NCBI RefSeq assembly: GCF_945901735.1
Contig: NZ_CAMDLM010000016.1
Coordinates: forward strand, 18,450 to 82,449
Length of the DNA stretch: 64,000 nt
Source of the DNA: Limnohabitans sp. Rim8
Lineage (GTDB): Bacteria; Pseudomonadota; Gammaproteobacteria; Burkholderiales; Burkholderiaceae_C
Direction: 5' to 3'
In this document: piece by piece, positions 42,439-51,289 of the stretch
How positions within the stretch are numbered: the stretch's first letter is position 1
Layout: every line of letters begins with the position of its first letter
The notes under the pieces: generated by a model
What the model saw: the letters and a program-made list of their open reading frames with translations, nothing else
The model's database searches: none
What the model was told of the DNA's origin: nothing
Made by a program: the position numbers and the translations under genes

Positions 42439-42590
42439 AGGCGCCGACCTACGAAGAGCGATTCCATCGGGGGCGCGACATACCTCCCGTAGGTCGGGCC
42501 TTTAGGGTCCGACAGCCATCCTTTCGCAAAGCGACATTTTCAAAGGACGGTGGTGCACCGAAGATGTCGGACCTGAAGGCACCGACCTGC
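42428..42590. repeat. Composite inverted repeat, copy 4 plus partial end overlapping queG stop
   Basis: A partial right end (GTCGGGCCTGAAGGCGCCGA then CCTAC) spans 42428-42452 and includes the queG TGA. The full unit is 42489-42590, starting GTAGGTCGGGCCTTTAGGG and ending ATGTCGGACCTGAAGGCACC then GACCTGC, with the core CCTTTCGCAAAGCGACATTT. It has the same orientation as the 21379 unit. It fills the gap between the convergent queG and AEC transporter genes. Confidence 0.85.
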
Positions 42591-42624
42591 AAAACCGAGC
42601 TTTGGCTGGTGGCGCAAATTTTGT

Positions 42625-43533
42625 TCAACCCCGCAGCACACCCAGTGCAAAAGGCAAACTCAGCATGCCGGCCAAGGTGGACAGTGTGACCAGGCCCGCC
42701 ACGTACGGCCCGTTGTAGCCCATGCGGGCGGCCAGCACATAGCAGGTGGAGGCGGTGGGCAGCGCTGAAAACGCCAGCAAGATGGTGGTTTGGGCGGGGT
42801 TCAGGCCAAACAGCCGCGACAGGCCCAGCGCCATCAGGGGCATCAACACGTGTTTGACCAACAGCACTGCCGTGCTCAGCAGTTTGCCTTGGCGCAAGCT
42901 GCCCAGTTGCATGCCTGCGCCGGCCGCCATCAAACCCAGCGCCAAAGAGGCTGCACCAATGCGACTGACGCTGGGCTCCAGGACATCGGGCATGCGAAAG
43001 CCCAGCAAGTTGGCCACCAGACCCGACACGGTGGCGATGATGAGGGGGTTGCGCACCATTTCGCGCAAAAAGCCGGTTTGGGCATGTCGGGCCATGGGCC
43101 AGATTGCGCTGATGTTGAACAGGGGCACGCAAAAGCCAATCAGCACCGCAATCATCAACAAGCCTTCGGACCCGGCCAAGCGCTCGGCCAGCGCCAGGCC
43201 AATGAAGGAGTTAAAGCGAAAGCCCACCTGCGACGCCGCAGCATGGTCACGCCGGTCCAGGTAGCGGCCCAGCACAGGCCAGTAGGGCAGGCTGTAGGTC
43301 AGCGCAATGGCCCCCAGCGCCAGGCTCAGGCCCGCGCCGATCAGGCTGGAGGCGGCCGTCAGGTCCAGCGGGCTTTTCACGATGGAGTGAAACAGCAGCA
43401 CCGGGAACAGGAAGAAATACACCAGGCTCTCCACCTGTTGCCAGATCGGGCGGTTCAGGGCCGTGAAGCGGCAAATCAGATAGCCGCACAGGATCAGGGA
43501 AAAATCAGGAAAAAGGAGTTGGGCAAAATTCAC
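42625..43533 (-). CDS. AEC family transporter, GTG start
   Basis: 302-residue polytopic membrane permease with the two five-helix repeats of AEC carriers. It includes the helix 1-2 region (LILCGYLICRFTALNRPIWQQVESLVYFFLFPVLLF), the conserved central crossover RFNSFIGLALAERLAG and the late helix ILLAFSALPTASTCYVLAARMG, where the ALPTA-type turn is a common AEC marker. The start is GTG at 43533; no ATG is near. Substrate is probably a small organic anion. It is convergent with queG and divergent from a Bug receptor, so a link to dicarboxylate handling is possible but unproven. Confidence 0.85.
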   Translation of the reverse strand: MNFAQLLFPDFSLILCGYLICRFTALNRPIWQQVESLVYFFLFPVLLFHSIVKSPLDLTAASSLIGAGLSLALGAIALTYSLPYWPVLGRYLDRRDHAAASQVGFRFNSFIGLALAERLAGSEGLLMIAVLIGFCVPLFNISAIWPMARHAQTGFLREMVRNPLIIATVSGLVANLLGFRMPDVLEPSVSRIGAASLALGLMAAGAGMQLGSLRQGKLLSTAVLLVKHVLMPLMALGLSRLFGLNPAQTTILLAFSALPTASTCYVLAARMGYNGPYVAGLVTLSTLAGMLSLPFALGVLRG

Positions 43534-43685
43534 TGGGCTAGGATAACCCAGTGTGGATGTGTCTTTGAGGAGCGGCTGTCACCTGCACCGCCCTCTTGCA
43601 CGGTGTTGGGGCTTTGTGGGTTTTCCCCCTCACGCCGGGCCCCATTTTTTGCCTATCATGTGCGATCTTTTAAGGAGTTTTATCA

Positions 43686-44660
43686 ATGAAGCGTCGTAGT
43701 TTGGTTTCTGCAGCCGGTTTGGCTGCCACCGTGTTGGCCAGCGGATCGGTGTGGGCCCAGGCTTACCCCAGCAAAACCATTCGTCTGCAGGTGCCGTTTG
43801 CGCCTGGCGGCACCACCGACATCGTGGCCCGCGTGATTGCCGAGCCGCTGGGCAAAGCCCTGGGCCAAAGCGTGATCGTCGAGAACAAGGCCGGTGGCGG
43901 CGGTGTGGTGGGCGCGACCGAAACCGTGCGCGCTGCACCCGATGGCTACAACCTGGGCATGGCCACGGTGTCGACCACGGCGGCCAATCCGGCCATCAAC
44001 CCCAAGATCCCGTACAACGTGCTGACCGACTTCACCCCCATCATCAACATTGCGGCCACGCCCAATGTGATCGCGGTGCACCCCAGCTTTCCGGCCAAGG
44101 ATTACGCGGGTTTTGTGGCCGAGTTGAAGAAGAACCCCGGTAAATACTCCTATGCCTCCTCGGGCACAGGCGGCATCGGCCACCTGCAGACCGAGCTGTG
44201 GAAGAGCCTGGCGGGCGTGTTCATCACCCACATTCCTTACCGTGGTGCAGGCCCGGCCTTGAACGACACCGTGGCTGGCCAGGTGCCGATCATTTTTGAC
44301 AACCTGCCCTCGGCGCTGCCCTTCATCCAGTCGGGCCGTTTGGTGCCCATCGTGGTGGCCGCGCCCCAGCGCTTATCGCAACTGCCCAATGTGCCCACCT
44401 TCAAGGATGTGGGTCTGGAGCCCGTCAACCGCATGGCTTACTACGGCATCCTGGGCCCCAAGAACCTGCCCAAAGAGGTGGTCGACAAGATCAGCGCGGG
44501 CGTGAAAAAAGCCCTGCAAGAGCCGGGCGTGACCAAGCGCATCAACGACACCGGCTCTTTGGTGGTGGCCAACACGCCTGAAGAGTTCACGGCCCAGATC
44601 AAGGCCGAGTTCGAGGTCTACAAAAAGGTGGTGGACCAGCAAAAACTCAAGCTGGACTGA
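43686..44660 (+). CDS. Bug family tripartite tricarboxylate transporter substrate-binding protein (copy 3)
   Basis: 324-residue periplasmic receptor with signal peptide (MKRRSLVSAAGLAATVLASG, then SVWAQA). Family blocks: YPSKTIRLQVPFAPGGTTDIVAR, VIVENKAGGGGVVGA, ETVRAAPDGYNLG, LTDFTPIINIA and YSYASSGTGGIGHLQTEL. AAGGAG at 43672-43677, eight bases before the ATG, fixes the start. Of the three receptors in the window it has the best-preserved consensus. xerD follows after nine bases, probably co-transcribed. No TctAB genes nearby. Confidence 0.94.
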   Translation: MKRRSLVSAAGLAATVLASGSVWAQAYPSKTIRLQVPFAPGGTTDIVARVIAEPLGKALGQSVIVENKAGGGGVVGATETVRAAPDGYNLGMATVSTTAANPAINPKIPYNVLTDFTPIINIAATPNVIAVHPSFPAKDYAGFVAELKKNPGKYSYASSGTGGIGHLQTELWKSLAGVFITHIPYRGAGPALNDTVAGQVPIIFDNLPSALPFIQSGRLVPIVVAAPQRLSQLPNVPTFKDVGLEPVNRMAYYGILGPKNLPKEVVDKISAGVKKALQEPGVTKRINDTGSLVVANTPEEFTAQIKAEFEVYKKVVDQQKLKLD

Positions 44661-44669
44661 TTTCAGTCC

Positions 44670-45578
44670 ATGCACGAGGCCAGCCAGAGCGCCATCGACC
44701 GATTTGCCGAGGCCCTCTGGCTGGAGGACGGACTGTCCGACAACACCTTGTCGGCTTACCGTCGCGATTTGTCTCTCTTCGCCAGCTGGCTGTTTGTAAC
44801 GCACAGGCTGGCGCTGGAGGCGACCCAAGAACACCACCTGCAGGCTTACTTTGCCGAGCGCCATGGCCAGACCAAGGCGACATCGGCCAACCGCAGGCTC
44901 ACCGTGTTCAAGCGGTTTTTCCGTTGGGCGCTGCGCGAACGCTTTGTTCAATCCGATCCCACCTTGCGCATGCTGGCCGCCAAACAGGCGCTGCGCGTGC
45001 CCAAAACGCTGGGCGAGGCGCAGGTCGATGCGTTGTTGTCTGCGCCCGACATCACCACCCCGCTGGGCCTGCGTGACCGCGCCATGCTGGAGCTGATGTA
45101 CGCCAGTGGCTTGCGTGTCAGCGAGTTGGTGAGCCTCAAAACCCTGCATGTCTCGCTCAATGAAGGCGTGCTGCGCATCATGGGCAAGGGCAGCAAAGAA
45201 CGCCTGGTGCCCTTTGGCGAAGAGGCGCGTGAGTGGTTGCAGCGCTACATGGGCCAGGCCAGACCGGCCATGTTGGGCCAGCGACAAACCCAAGACCTGT
45301 TCGTCACCACCAGTGGCACCACACCGGGCACAGCCATGTCACGCGTCATGTTCTGGAGTTTGGTCAAGCGCTACGCGATCGATGCGGGCATCACCGCGCC
45401 GCTGTCACCCCACACGCTGCGCCACGCCTTTGCCACGCACTTGCTCAACCACGGGGCCGACTTGCGCGCCGTACAAATGTTGCTGGGCCACGCCGACATC
45501 TCCACCACCACCATCTACACCCATGTGGCGCGTGAGCGGCTCAAGACGCTGCACGCCCAGCACCACCCGCGGGGCTAA
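44670..45578 (+). CDS. xerD: Site-specific tyrosine recombinase XerD
   Basis: 302-residue tyrosine recombinase that with XerC resolves chromosome dimers at dif under FtsK control. The N-terminal SAM-like core-binding domain is about 1-105 (LSDNTLSAYRRDLSLFASWL). Catalytic residues can be placed: R149 (ASGLRVSEL), K174 (GKGSKERLVP), H248 and R251 (HTLRHAFATHLL), H274 (LLGHADISTTTIYTHV) and the nucleophile Y283. Length and RVSEL/HADIS motifs match XerD rather than a phage integrase. No dif-like site was noticed in the window. Confidence 0.94.
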   Translation: MHEASQSAIDRFAEALWLEDGLSDNTLSAYRRDLSLFASWLFVTHRLALEATQEHHLQAYFAERHGQTKATSANRRLTVFKRFFRWALRERFVQSDPTLRMLAAKQALRVPKTLGEAQVDALLSAPDITTPLGLRDRAMLELMYASGLRVSELVSLKTLHVSLNEGVLRIMGKGSKERLVPFGEEAREWLQRYMGQARPAMLGQRQTQDLFVTTSGTTPGTAMSRVMFWSLVKRYAIDAGITAPLSPHTLRHAFATHLLNHGADLRAVQMLLGHADISTTTIYTHVARERLKTLHAQHHPRG

Positions 45579-45709
45579 GGCCTTAAAGTCATCGGAACTT
45601 CATATGTTGGCCACAATGGTGACACACGGTGCCTAAATGCTGGTTCAGTCAGTTTATTCACCGAGATTGAACTGGCACCAAAGAACTGTCCACAGCATCA
45701 AAGGCCAAT

Positions 45710-47251
45710 ATGCCCGCTCACAAAAACGTTTTGCTCATCGTGGTTGACCAGTGGCGGGGCGACACCTTGCCCATGTTGGGTCACCCTCTGATCAAAACCC
45801 CCAATATTGCATCACTGGCCCGCGAGGGCGTGACCTTTGCGCGCCACTACACGCAAGCCGTGCCTTGCGGGCCAGGCCGAGCCAGTTTGCTCACAGGTTT
45901 GTACATGATGAATCACCGGGCGGTGCAAAACACCATCCCGCTCGATGCACGCCACACCAACATCGCTTTAGAGGTGCGCAAGGCCGGTTATGAGCCTGCT
46001 TTGGTGGGTTACACCACTACCACGCCAGATCCGCGCGTCACCGCGGCACAAGACCCTCGCTACACCGTTTTGGGTGCAGACATGGAAGGCTGGAAATCGG
46101 TCGGTTCGTGGGGGCTGAAAATGGAAGCCTACTTTGGCTGGCTTGCTGCACAAGGTGTGAAGTTGCCCGACAACCCTTGGGACATTTGGTTGCCCGAAGG
46201 CTTGGAAGCCCATGACGTCGGGGCCACGGCCCGTCCCAGCCGCATTCCTGCGCACTTGTCTGACACCACTTGGTTCACCGACAAGGGTTTGGACTATTTG
46301 CGCAGCGTTCAAAACAAGCCCTGGTTTTTGCATCTGGGTTACTACCGTCCCCACCCGCCATTTGCAGCGCCTGCGCCTTACCACGATATGTACGACCCGG
46401 CGCAATGCCCCGCACCGATTCGAGCCGCTTCACCGCAAGCCGAAGGCGAGCAGCATCCTTTGCTGAAGTTCTATTTGGACAACATTGCACGCAAGAGCTT
46501 TTTCCAAAACGGACAGGGTCTGGGCAGCCAGATGGACGAAGCCGAAGTGCGCCAAATGCGCGCCACCTATTACGGCCTGATGAGCGAGGTGGACGACCAG
46601 ATCGGTCGGGTTTTCAAGTTCCTCAAGGAAACTGGTCAATGGGACAACACCTTGGTGGTGTTGACCAGCGACCACGGTGAGCAGTTGGGTGACCACCACC
46701 TGCTCGGCAAGATGGGTTACTTCGATGAGAGCTTTCACATCCCGATGATTGTTCGCGATCCTGCTGTTCAATCCGATGCAACACGGGGCCAACTGGTTGG
46801 CCAGTTCACCGAGACAGTGGACACGATGCCCACCATTTTGGATTGGATGGGTCAAGCGATTCCGCGGGCCTGTGATGGTGCTTCGCTCTTGCCGTTTTTG
46901 CACAGTGGTCAAGCGCCCCAAAACTGGCGGACCGAGGTGCACTACGAGTTTGATTTCCGCAACATCTTTTATTCACAGCCCGAAGACGTGTTGGGCACAG
47001 ACATGGACGAGAGTGCCTTGGCCGTGGTGCAAGATGAGCAGTACAAGTACGTTCACTTTGCCGCACTGCCGCCCTTGTTTTTTGATTTGCGCAAGGACCC
47101 AGCGCAATTGCACAACTGCGCGCAAGACCCCGAATACGCTGCGCTGGTGCTGGCCTATGCGCAAAAAATGCTCAACTGGCGTCTCAAGCACGCAGACAAA
47201 ACGCTCACGGGTTATGCGGCGTCGCCAGCGGGCTTGACGCAAAGGGAATGA
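45710..47251 (+). CDS. Phosphonate monoester hydrolase / sulfatase-family hydrolase
   Basis: 513-residue alkaline-phosphatase-superfamily enzyme. It has the sulfatase signature with a formylglycine-type cysteine, C53 in AVPCGPGRASLLTG (CxPxR, R57). Metal residues include D13 (LIVVDQWRGD) and D321-H322 (TSDHGEQLGDHHLLGK). The segments MMNHRAVQNTIPLDARHTN, LVGYTTTTPDPR, LHLGYYRPHPPF and the tail NWRLKHADKTLTGY closely follow the Rhizobium phosphonate monoester hydrolase, a promiscuous phosphonate/phosphate/sulfate hydrolase. That comparison is from memory. Activity needs conversion of C53 to formylglycine; no such enzyme is in the window. Codon use looks somewhat less GC-rich than its neighbours. 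Confidence 0.87.
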   Translation: MPAHKNVLLIVVDQWRGDTLPMLGHPLIKTPNIASLAREGVTFARHYTQAVPCGPGRASLLTGLYMMNHRAVQNTIPLDARHTNIALEVRKAGYEPALVGYTTTTPDPRVTAAQDPRYTVLGADMEGWKSVGSWGLKMEAYFGWLAAQGVKLPDNPWDIWLPEGLEAHDVGATARPSRIPAHLSDTTWFTDKGLDYLRSVQNKPWFLHLGYYRPHPPFAAPAPYHDMYDPAQCPAPIRAASPQAEGEQHPLLKFYLDNIARKSFFQNGQGLGSQMDEAEVRQMRATYYGLMSEVDDQIGRVFKFLKETGQWDNTLVVLTSDHGEQLGDHHLLGKMGYFDESFHIPMIVRDPAVQSDATRGQLVGQFTETVDTMPTILDWMGQAIPRACDGASLLPFLHSGQAPQNWRTEVHYEFDFRNIFYSQPEDVLGTDMDESALAVVQDEQYKYVHFAALPPLFFDLRKDPAQLHNCAQDPEYAALVLAYAQKMLNWRLKHADKTLTGYAASPAGLTQRE

Positions 47252-48031
47252 TCACTGCCCCAACAGTTGCAGTTCTTCGGGGCTAAAGCCGGCAGATTGG
47301 CGCGCCGCCATGTTGAAGGGCGGACGCAGTTTGGGGGCGTCGTATTGCGCGATCAGTTCGGCGTAGGTGTGCACGGGGTCCAAGCCGCGCTGTTCGCACA
47401 GGTGGCGGTACCAGCGGTTGCCTGCGGCCACATGGCCGATTTCGTCTTGCAAGATGATGTCCAGGATCTCGCCCGCTCGGTGGTCGCCCACGCTGACCAG
47501 TTTGTTTTTGACACCGGGCGAGGCGTCGAGGCCCCGCGCTTCCATGGTGCGCGGCACGATGCCGATGCGCGCCAGGATGTCGCCTTGCGTGCGCTCGGCC
47601 ATGTCCCACAGCGTGTTGTGGGCCGGAAAATCACCATAGTCAAAGCCCATGTCCAGCAAGTGCTGGCGCAGCAGGCAGAAGTGTTTGGCTTCTTCTTGGG
47701 CAATGCGCACCCAGTCGGTGTAAAAGGCTTCGGGCATGCCTGCAAAGCGCCAGACCACGTCGAGCGCCAGGTCGATGGCGTTGAGCTCAATGTGGGCAAC
47801 CGAGTGCACCAGCATGGCCCGGCCCTCGGGCGTGGCCATGGATTTGGCTTTGAGTTGGGTGTGCGGCACCAGTGCGGGACGGTCTGACCGGCCGGGGCCT
47901 GAGCTGGGGGCTTGCAGGGTGTCGTCCGCGCCCACGGGCAGGCGCAGGTCCAGCGCCAAAGTGGCCTGGGCCTTGAGGTTCGGGTCGGTTTGCGCCCAAG
48001 GGTGCAGTGCGGCGGAGCGCAGGGTGTGCAT
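47252..48031 (-). CDS. DUF455 family ferritin-like protein
   Basis: 259-residue helical protein of the DUF455 family, a ferritin-like fold. Possible metal-ligand Glu/His residues occur on successive helices: SVAHIELNAIDLALDVV, IAQEEAKHFCLLRQHL and ILQDEIGHVAAGNRWY. This is the Ex2H arrangement of diiron proteins. Function is unassigned in the family. The ATG at 48031 is preferred (HTLRSAALHPW follows); a TTG at 48091 is in frame and would add 20 residues, but these are not helix-like. It converges with the phosphonate hydrolase gene end to end and is divergent from the gamma carbonic anhydrase. Confidence 0.88.
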   Translation of the reverse strand: MHTLRSAALHPWAQTDPNLKAQATLALDLRLPVGADDTLQAPSSGPGRSDRPALVPHTQLKAKSMATPEGRAMLVHSVAHIELNAIDLALDVVWRFAGMPEAFYTDWVRIAQEEAKHFCLLRQHLLDMGFDYGDFPAHNTLWDMAERTQGDILARIGIVPRTMEARGLDASPGVKNKLVSVGDHRAGEILDIILQDEIGHVAAGNRWYRHLCEQRGLDPVHTYAELIAQYDAPKLRPPFNMAARQSAGFSPEELQLLGQ

Positions 48032-48117
48032 GGTGATCGCTGGCAGCGCCCACGGCGGGGTGTGGGCATCCCTACAATTGTAGGTTTTCAAGAAAACCCA
48101 ACCAACAGGAGACCGCC

Positions 48118-48642
48118 ATGGCCATTTACCAACTGGATGATCAAACCCCCGAACTCGCCGAGACGGCCTGGGTGGCCGATAACGCGCAGGTCATGGGCGC
48201 GGTCAAGATCGCGGCCGATGCCAGTGTTTGGTTTGGCGTGACGGTGCGGGGCGACACCGAGACGATTGAGATCGGCGAGGGCAGCAACATCCAGGACGGC
48301 AGCGTGATGCATGCCGACCACGGCAAGCCGATCAAGGTCGGCAAGCATGTCACGGTGGGCCACATGGTCATGCTGCACGGCTGCACGATTGGCGACGAGT
48401 CGCTGATTGGCATTGGCGCGGTGGTGCTCAACGGTGCGAAGATTGGCAAGAATTGCCTGGTGGGCGCGGGCTCTTTGGTGACCGAGGGCAAGGAATTTCC
48501 CGATGGCTCGATGATCATGGGCACGCCCGCCAAGGTGGTGCGTGAACTCAGCCCCGAGCAGATCGAAGGCTTGCGCCAAAGCGCCCGCCACTATGTGGAA
48601 AACGCCCGCCGCTTCAAGGCCGGTCTGAAAAAAATCAGCTGA
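48118..48642 (+). CDS. Gamma carbonic anhydrase family protein
   Basis: 174-residue left-handed parallel beta-helix protein with hexapeptide repeats (for example [20 protein letters not shown], then [14 protein letters not shown]). The metal-ligand histidines are about H65 (SVMHADHG), H82 and H87 (VGHMVMLHG). This is the YrdA/PaaY-type subgroup, some of which hydrate CO2 and some of which act as thioesterases in phenylacetate metabolism. Given the acyl-CoA genes nearby, a PaaY-like role is possible, but nothing specific shows it. AGGAGACCGCC precedes the ATG. Confidence 0.92.
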   Translation: MAIYQLDDQTPELAETAWVADNAQVMGAVKIAADASVWFGVTVRGDTETIEIGEGSNIQDGSVMHADHGKPIKVGKHVTVGHMVMLHGCTIGDESLIGIGAVVLNGAKIGKNCLVGAGSLVTEGKEFPDGSMIMGTPAKVVRELSPEQIEGLRQSARHYVENARRFKAGLKKIS

Positions 48643-48708
48643 TTTTTTGGCCAGACCGAACGCTTTTTAACTTTTGAGGATCGGCCCCACGGGGCTGTTG
48701 ATTGAACT

Positions 48709-49695
48709 TTGTCCGAACTCCATAAATTCATTTTCGAAGGCCTGCCGGTGCGCGGCATGCTGGTGCGCCTGACCGACGCTTGGCAAGACATCTTGGCGCG
48801 TCGCGCTGCCAATTCCGAAACCGGTGCCTACCCTGCGCCCGTGCGCCAGTTGTTGGGCGAGATGGCTGCGGCGGGTGTGCTGATGCAGGGCAACATCAAG
48901 TTCAATGGCGCTTTGGTGTTGCAAATTTTTGGCGATGGCCCTGTCAAGCTGGGCGTGGTCGAGGTGCAGCCCGACCTGAGCCTGCGCGCCACCTGCACCC
49001 AGGTGGGCGAGGTGGCCGACAACGCGACGCTGAGCCAGATGGTGAACGTGAACAACGAAGGGCGTTGTGCCATCACGCTCGACCCGCAAGACCGCTTGCC
49101 GGGTCAGCAGCCCTACCAGGGCGTGGTGCCGCTGTTTGGTGACCGGGGCGAAAAACTGGAGAACATCAGCGAGGTGTTGGAGCATTACATGCTGCAGTCG
49201 GAGCAACTGGACACCGTGCTGGTGCTGGCGGCCGATGACAAGGTGGCGGCGGGCCTGCTGATTCAGCGTTTGCCCATTGAGGGCGAGGGCAATCTGGCCG
49301 GACAAGTGGATTCGCTGATGCGCGAGTCGGTGCTGGGACAAAGCGAGGACTTCAGCCGCATCTCGATCCTGACCAAAAGCCTCAAGCGCGAAGAGCTGCT
49401 GGGGCTGGATGCCAAGACGATCTTGCACCGCTTGTATTGGGAGGAGCCGCTGGCCCGTTATGAGCCCTTCATCGGCGAGACGGGCCCGCGCTTTGCCTGC
49501 CGCTGCAACCGCGAACGCGTGGGCAACATGATCCGCAGCTTGGGCACCGAAGAGGTGGAAGGCATTATTGCCGAGCAGGGCCAAGTCGAAGTGGGTTGCG
49601 ACTTTTGCGGCGCGCAATACCGCTTTGACCCGGTGGACGCAGCCGCCTTGTTCACCGGCTTGCCACCCGATTTGCCTGCTGGTTCGGTGCACTGA
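48709..49695 (+). CDS. hslO: Redox-regulated chaperone Hsp33
   Basis: 328-residue holdase chaperone activated by oxidation. The N-terminal domain has VRGMLVRLTDAWQDIL and NGEG-like GNIKFNGALVLQIFGDGPVKL. The C-terminal zinc redox switch is complete: C264-x-C266 (FACRCNRERV) and C297-x2-C300 (GCDFCGAQY). On oxidative stress zinc is released and disulfides form, exposing the client-binding surface. It starts with TTG at 48709 (TSEL-type start SELHKFIF); no ATG fits. The next base region downstream holds a copy of the composite repeat. Confidence 0.93.
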   Translation: MSELHKFIFEGLPVRGMLVRLTDAWQDILARRAANSETGAYPAPVRQLLGEMAAAGVLMQGNIKFNGALVLQIFGDGPVKLGVVEVQPDLSLRATCTQVGEVADNATLSQMVNVNNEGRCAITLDPQDRLPGQQPYQGVVPLFGDRGEKLENISEVLEHYMLQSEQLDTVLVLAADDKVAAGLLIQRLPIEGEGNLAGQVDSLMRESVLGQSEDFSRISILTKSLKREELLGLDAKTILHRLYWEEPLARYEPFIGETGPRFACRCNRERVGNMIRSLGTEEVEGIIAEQGQVEVGCDFCGAQYRFDPVDAAALFTGLPPDLPAGSVH

Positions 49696-49770
49696 GCGCG
49701 CTCTGGTGCATGTGAGGCCGAGGCCAACGAGGTGGCCAACCGGGCGATGCAGCCCGGTCTTGTGCATTTT

Positions 49771-49869
49771 GTAGGTTGGTGCCTTCAGGCCCGACAAAGC
49801 CCACCGCAATACTTCGAAAATGTCGCTTGCCGATGTGAGGAGGTGTCGGACCGTGAAGGTCCGACCTAC
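49771..49869. repeat. About 100-bp composite inverted repeat, copy 5
   Basis: Starts GTAGGTTGGTGCCTTCAGGC and ends GTCGGACCGTGAAGGTCCGA then CCTAC, with a degraded core (ATGTCGCTTGCCGATG). It is the most diverged of the five copies. It lies in the 294-base gap between the convergent Hsp33 and acyl-CoA dehydrogenase genes. Around 49938-49972 there is also a weak stem (CAACAGCGCCGTC / GACGCCGCTGAGTTG). Confidence 0.8.
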
Positions 49870-49989
49870 AGCTGCTTCTCAGGTCACCCTCAACAAAACG
49901 TCGTCCTGAAAAACCAGAGGCTGACCTGTCCCCCAATCAAACTCAACAGCGCCGTCAAAGACGCCGCTGAGTTGGGATGGATGGCGCGT

Positions 49990-51249
49990 TCAACTGCCGC
50001 GCGTGACGGGCATGCGGACTTCGCCCGGCAAGGCCAACTGCTTGGCCAGCTCCAGTTTGGCCAGCGAGTTGCGGTGCACTTCGTCAGGACCATCGGCCAG
50101 GCGCAAGGTGCGCTGGTGGGCGTAGGCATAGGCCAGCGGGAAGTCTTGCGACACACCGCCACCACCGTGCGCCTGAATGGCCCAGTCGATGATCTGGCAG
50201 GCCATGTTGGGGGCCACGATCTTGATCATGGCGATTTCGGCCTTGGCCACTTTGTTGCCCACGGTGTCCATCATGTGCGCGGCTTTGAGGGTCAGCAAGC
50301 GGGCTTGCTCGATCATGCAGCGCGACTCGGCAATGCGCTCTTGCCACACGGTCTGGCGGGCCACTTCACGGCCAAAGGCCACGCGCTCGTTCAGGCGTTT
50401 GCACATCAGCTCGAGGGCGCGTTCGGCAATGCCGATGGTGCGCATGCAGTGGTGAATCCGGCCAGGGCCCAAGCGGCCTTGCGCGATTTCAAAGCCACGG
50501 CCTTCGCCCAGCAAAATGTTCTCGGCTGGCACACGCACGTTTTTGAGCACGACCTCCATGTGGCCATGCGGCGCGTCGTCGTAGCCAAACACCGACAAGG
50601 CCCGCACCACGGTGATGCCGGGCGTGTTGGCGGGCACCACAATCATGGACTGTTGCTCGTGGCGGCCGGCGTCGGGGTTGGTCTTGCCCATGACGATGTA
50701 AACCGCGCAACGTGGGTCACCCGCACCGGACGACCACCACTTGCGGCCATTGATCACGTACTCGTCGCCATCGCGGCGGATTTCGCATTCGATGTTGGTC
50801 GCATCCGATGAGGCCACATCGGGCTCGGTCATCAAGAAGGCAGAGCGGATTTCTCCGCGCAGCAAAGGCTCCAGCCATTCGTCTTTGAGGCTTTCGCTGG
50901 CATAGCGCTCCAGCGTTTCCATGTTGCCGGTGTCGGGCGCTGAGCAGTTGAAAATTTCGGCCGCAAAGGGCACGCGGCCCATGATCTCGCACAGGGGGGC
51001 GTATTCGAGGTTGGACAGGCCTTGTGGGGCGCGAGTGGACTTGGGCAAGAACAGGTTCCACAAACCGGCGGCCAGCGCCTTGGGCTTGAGCTCCTCGACA
51101 ATTTTGGTCGGCACCCAAGCGTTGCCTTTGGCGCGGTTTTCGGCAATCTCTTCGAAGAACCTCGCCTCGTTGGGGTAAATGTGCTGGTCCATGAAGGCCA
51201 ACAAGTGGGCCTGCATGTCCTTGACCTTGGGGGTGTATTCAAAATCCAT
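49990..51249 (-). CDS. Acyl-CoA dehydrogenase (ACAD10/11 type)
   Basis: 419-residue flavoprotein dehydrogenase. The FAD/substrate signature is [22 protein letters not shown] and [15 protein letters not shown], the WWSSGAGD form typical of the ACAD10/ACAD11 subgroup. The C-terminal domain contains [22 protein letters not shown] and [20 protein letters not shown] ending [23 protein letters not shown] stands seven bases before the ATG at 51249. The gene encoding an aminoglycoside-phosphotransferase-like kinase is immediately upstream on the same strand. In animal ACAD10/11 these two modules are fused in one protein that handles 4-hydroxy acids via phosphorylation. Confidence 0.93.
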   Translation of the reverse strand: MDFEYTPKVKDMQAHLLAFMDQHIYPNEARFFEEIAENRAKGNAWVPTKIVEELKPKALAAGLWNLFLPKSTRAPQGLSNLEYAPLCEIMGRVPFAAEIFNCSAPDTGNMETLERYASESLKDEWLEPLLRGEIRSAFLMTEPDVASSDATNIECEIRRDGDEYVINGRKWWSSGAGDPRCAVYIVMGKTNPDAGRHEQQSMIVVPANTPGITVVRALSVFGYDDAPHGHMEVVLKNVRVPAENILLGEGRGFEIAQGRLGPGRIHHCMRTIGIAERALELMCKRLNERVAFGREVARQTVWQERIAESRCMIEQARLLTLKAAHMMDTVGNKVAKAEIAMIKIVAPNMACQIIDWAIQAHGGGGVSQDFPLAYAYAHQRTLRLADGPDEVHRNSLAKLELAKQLALPGEVRMPVTRGS

Positions 51250-51289
51250 GGTCTATCTCCTGGTTGTGATGGGTCGTAAAAGGGGGTGT

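Noticed and set aside
45579..45709. tRNA or attachment site next to xerD
   Set aside because: No cloverleaf or dif-like dyad could be found in the AT-richer gap; XerD is a housekeeping recombinase rather than an integrase of an element.
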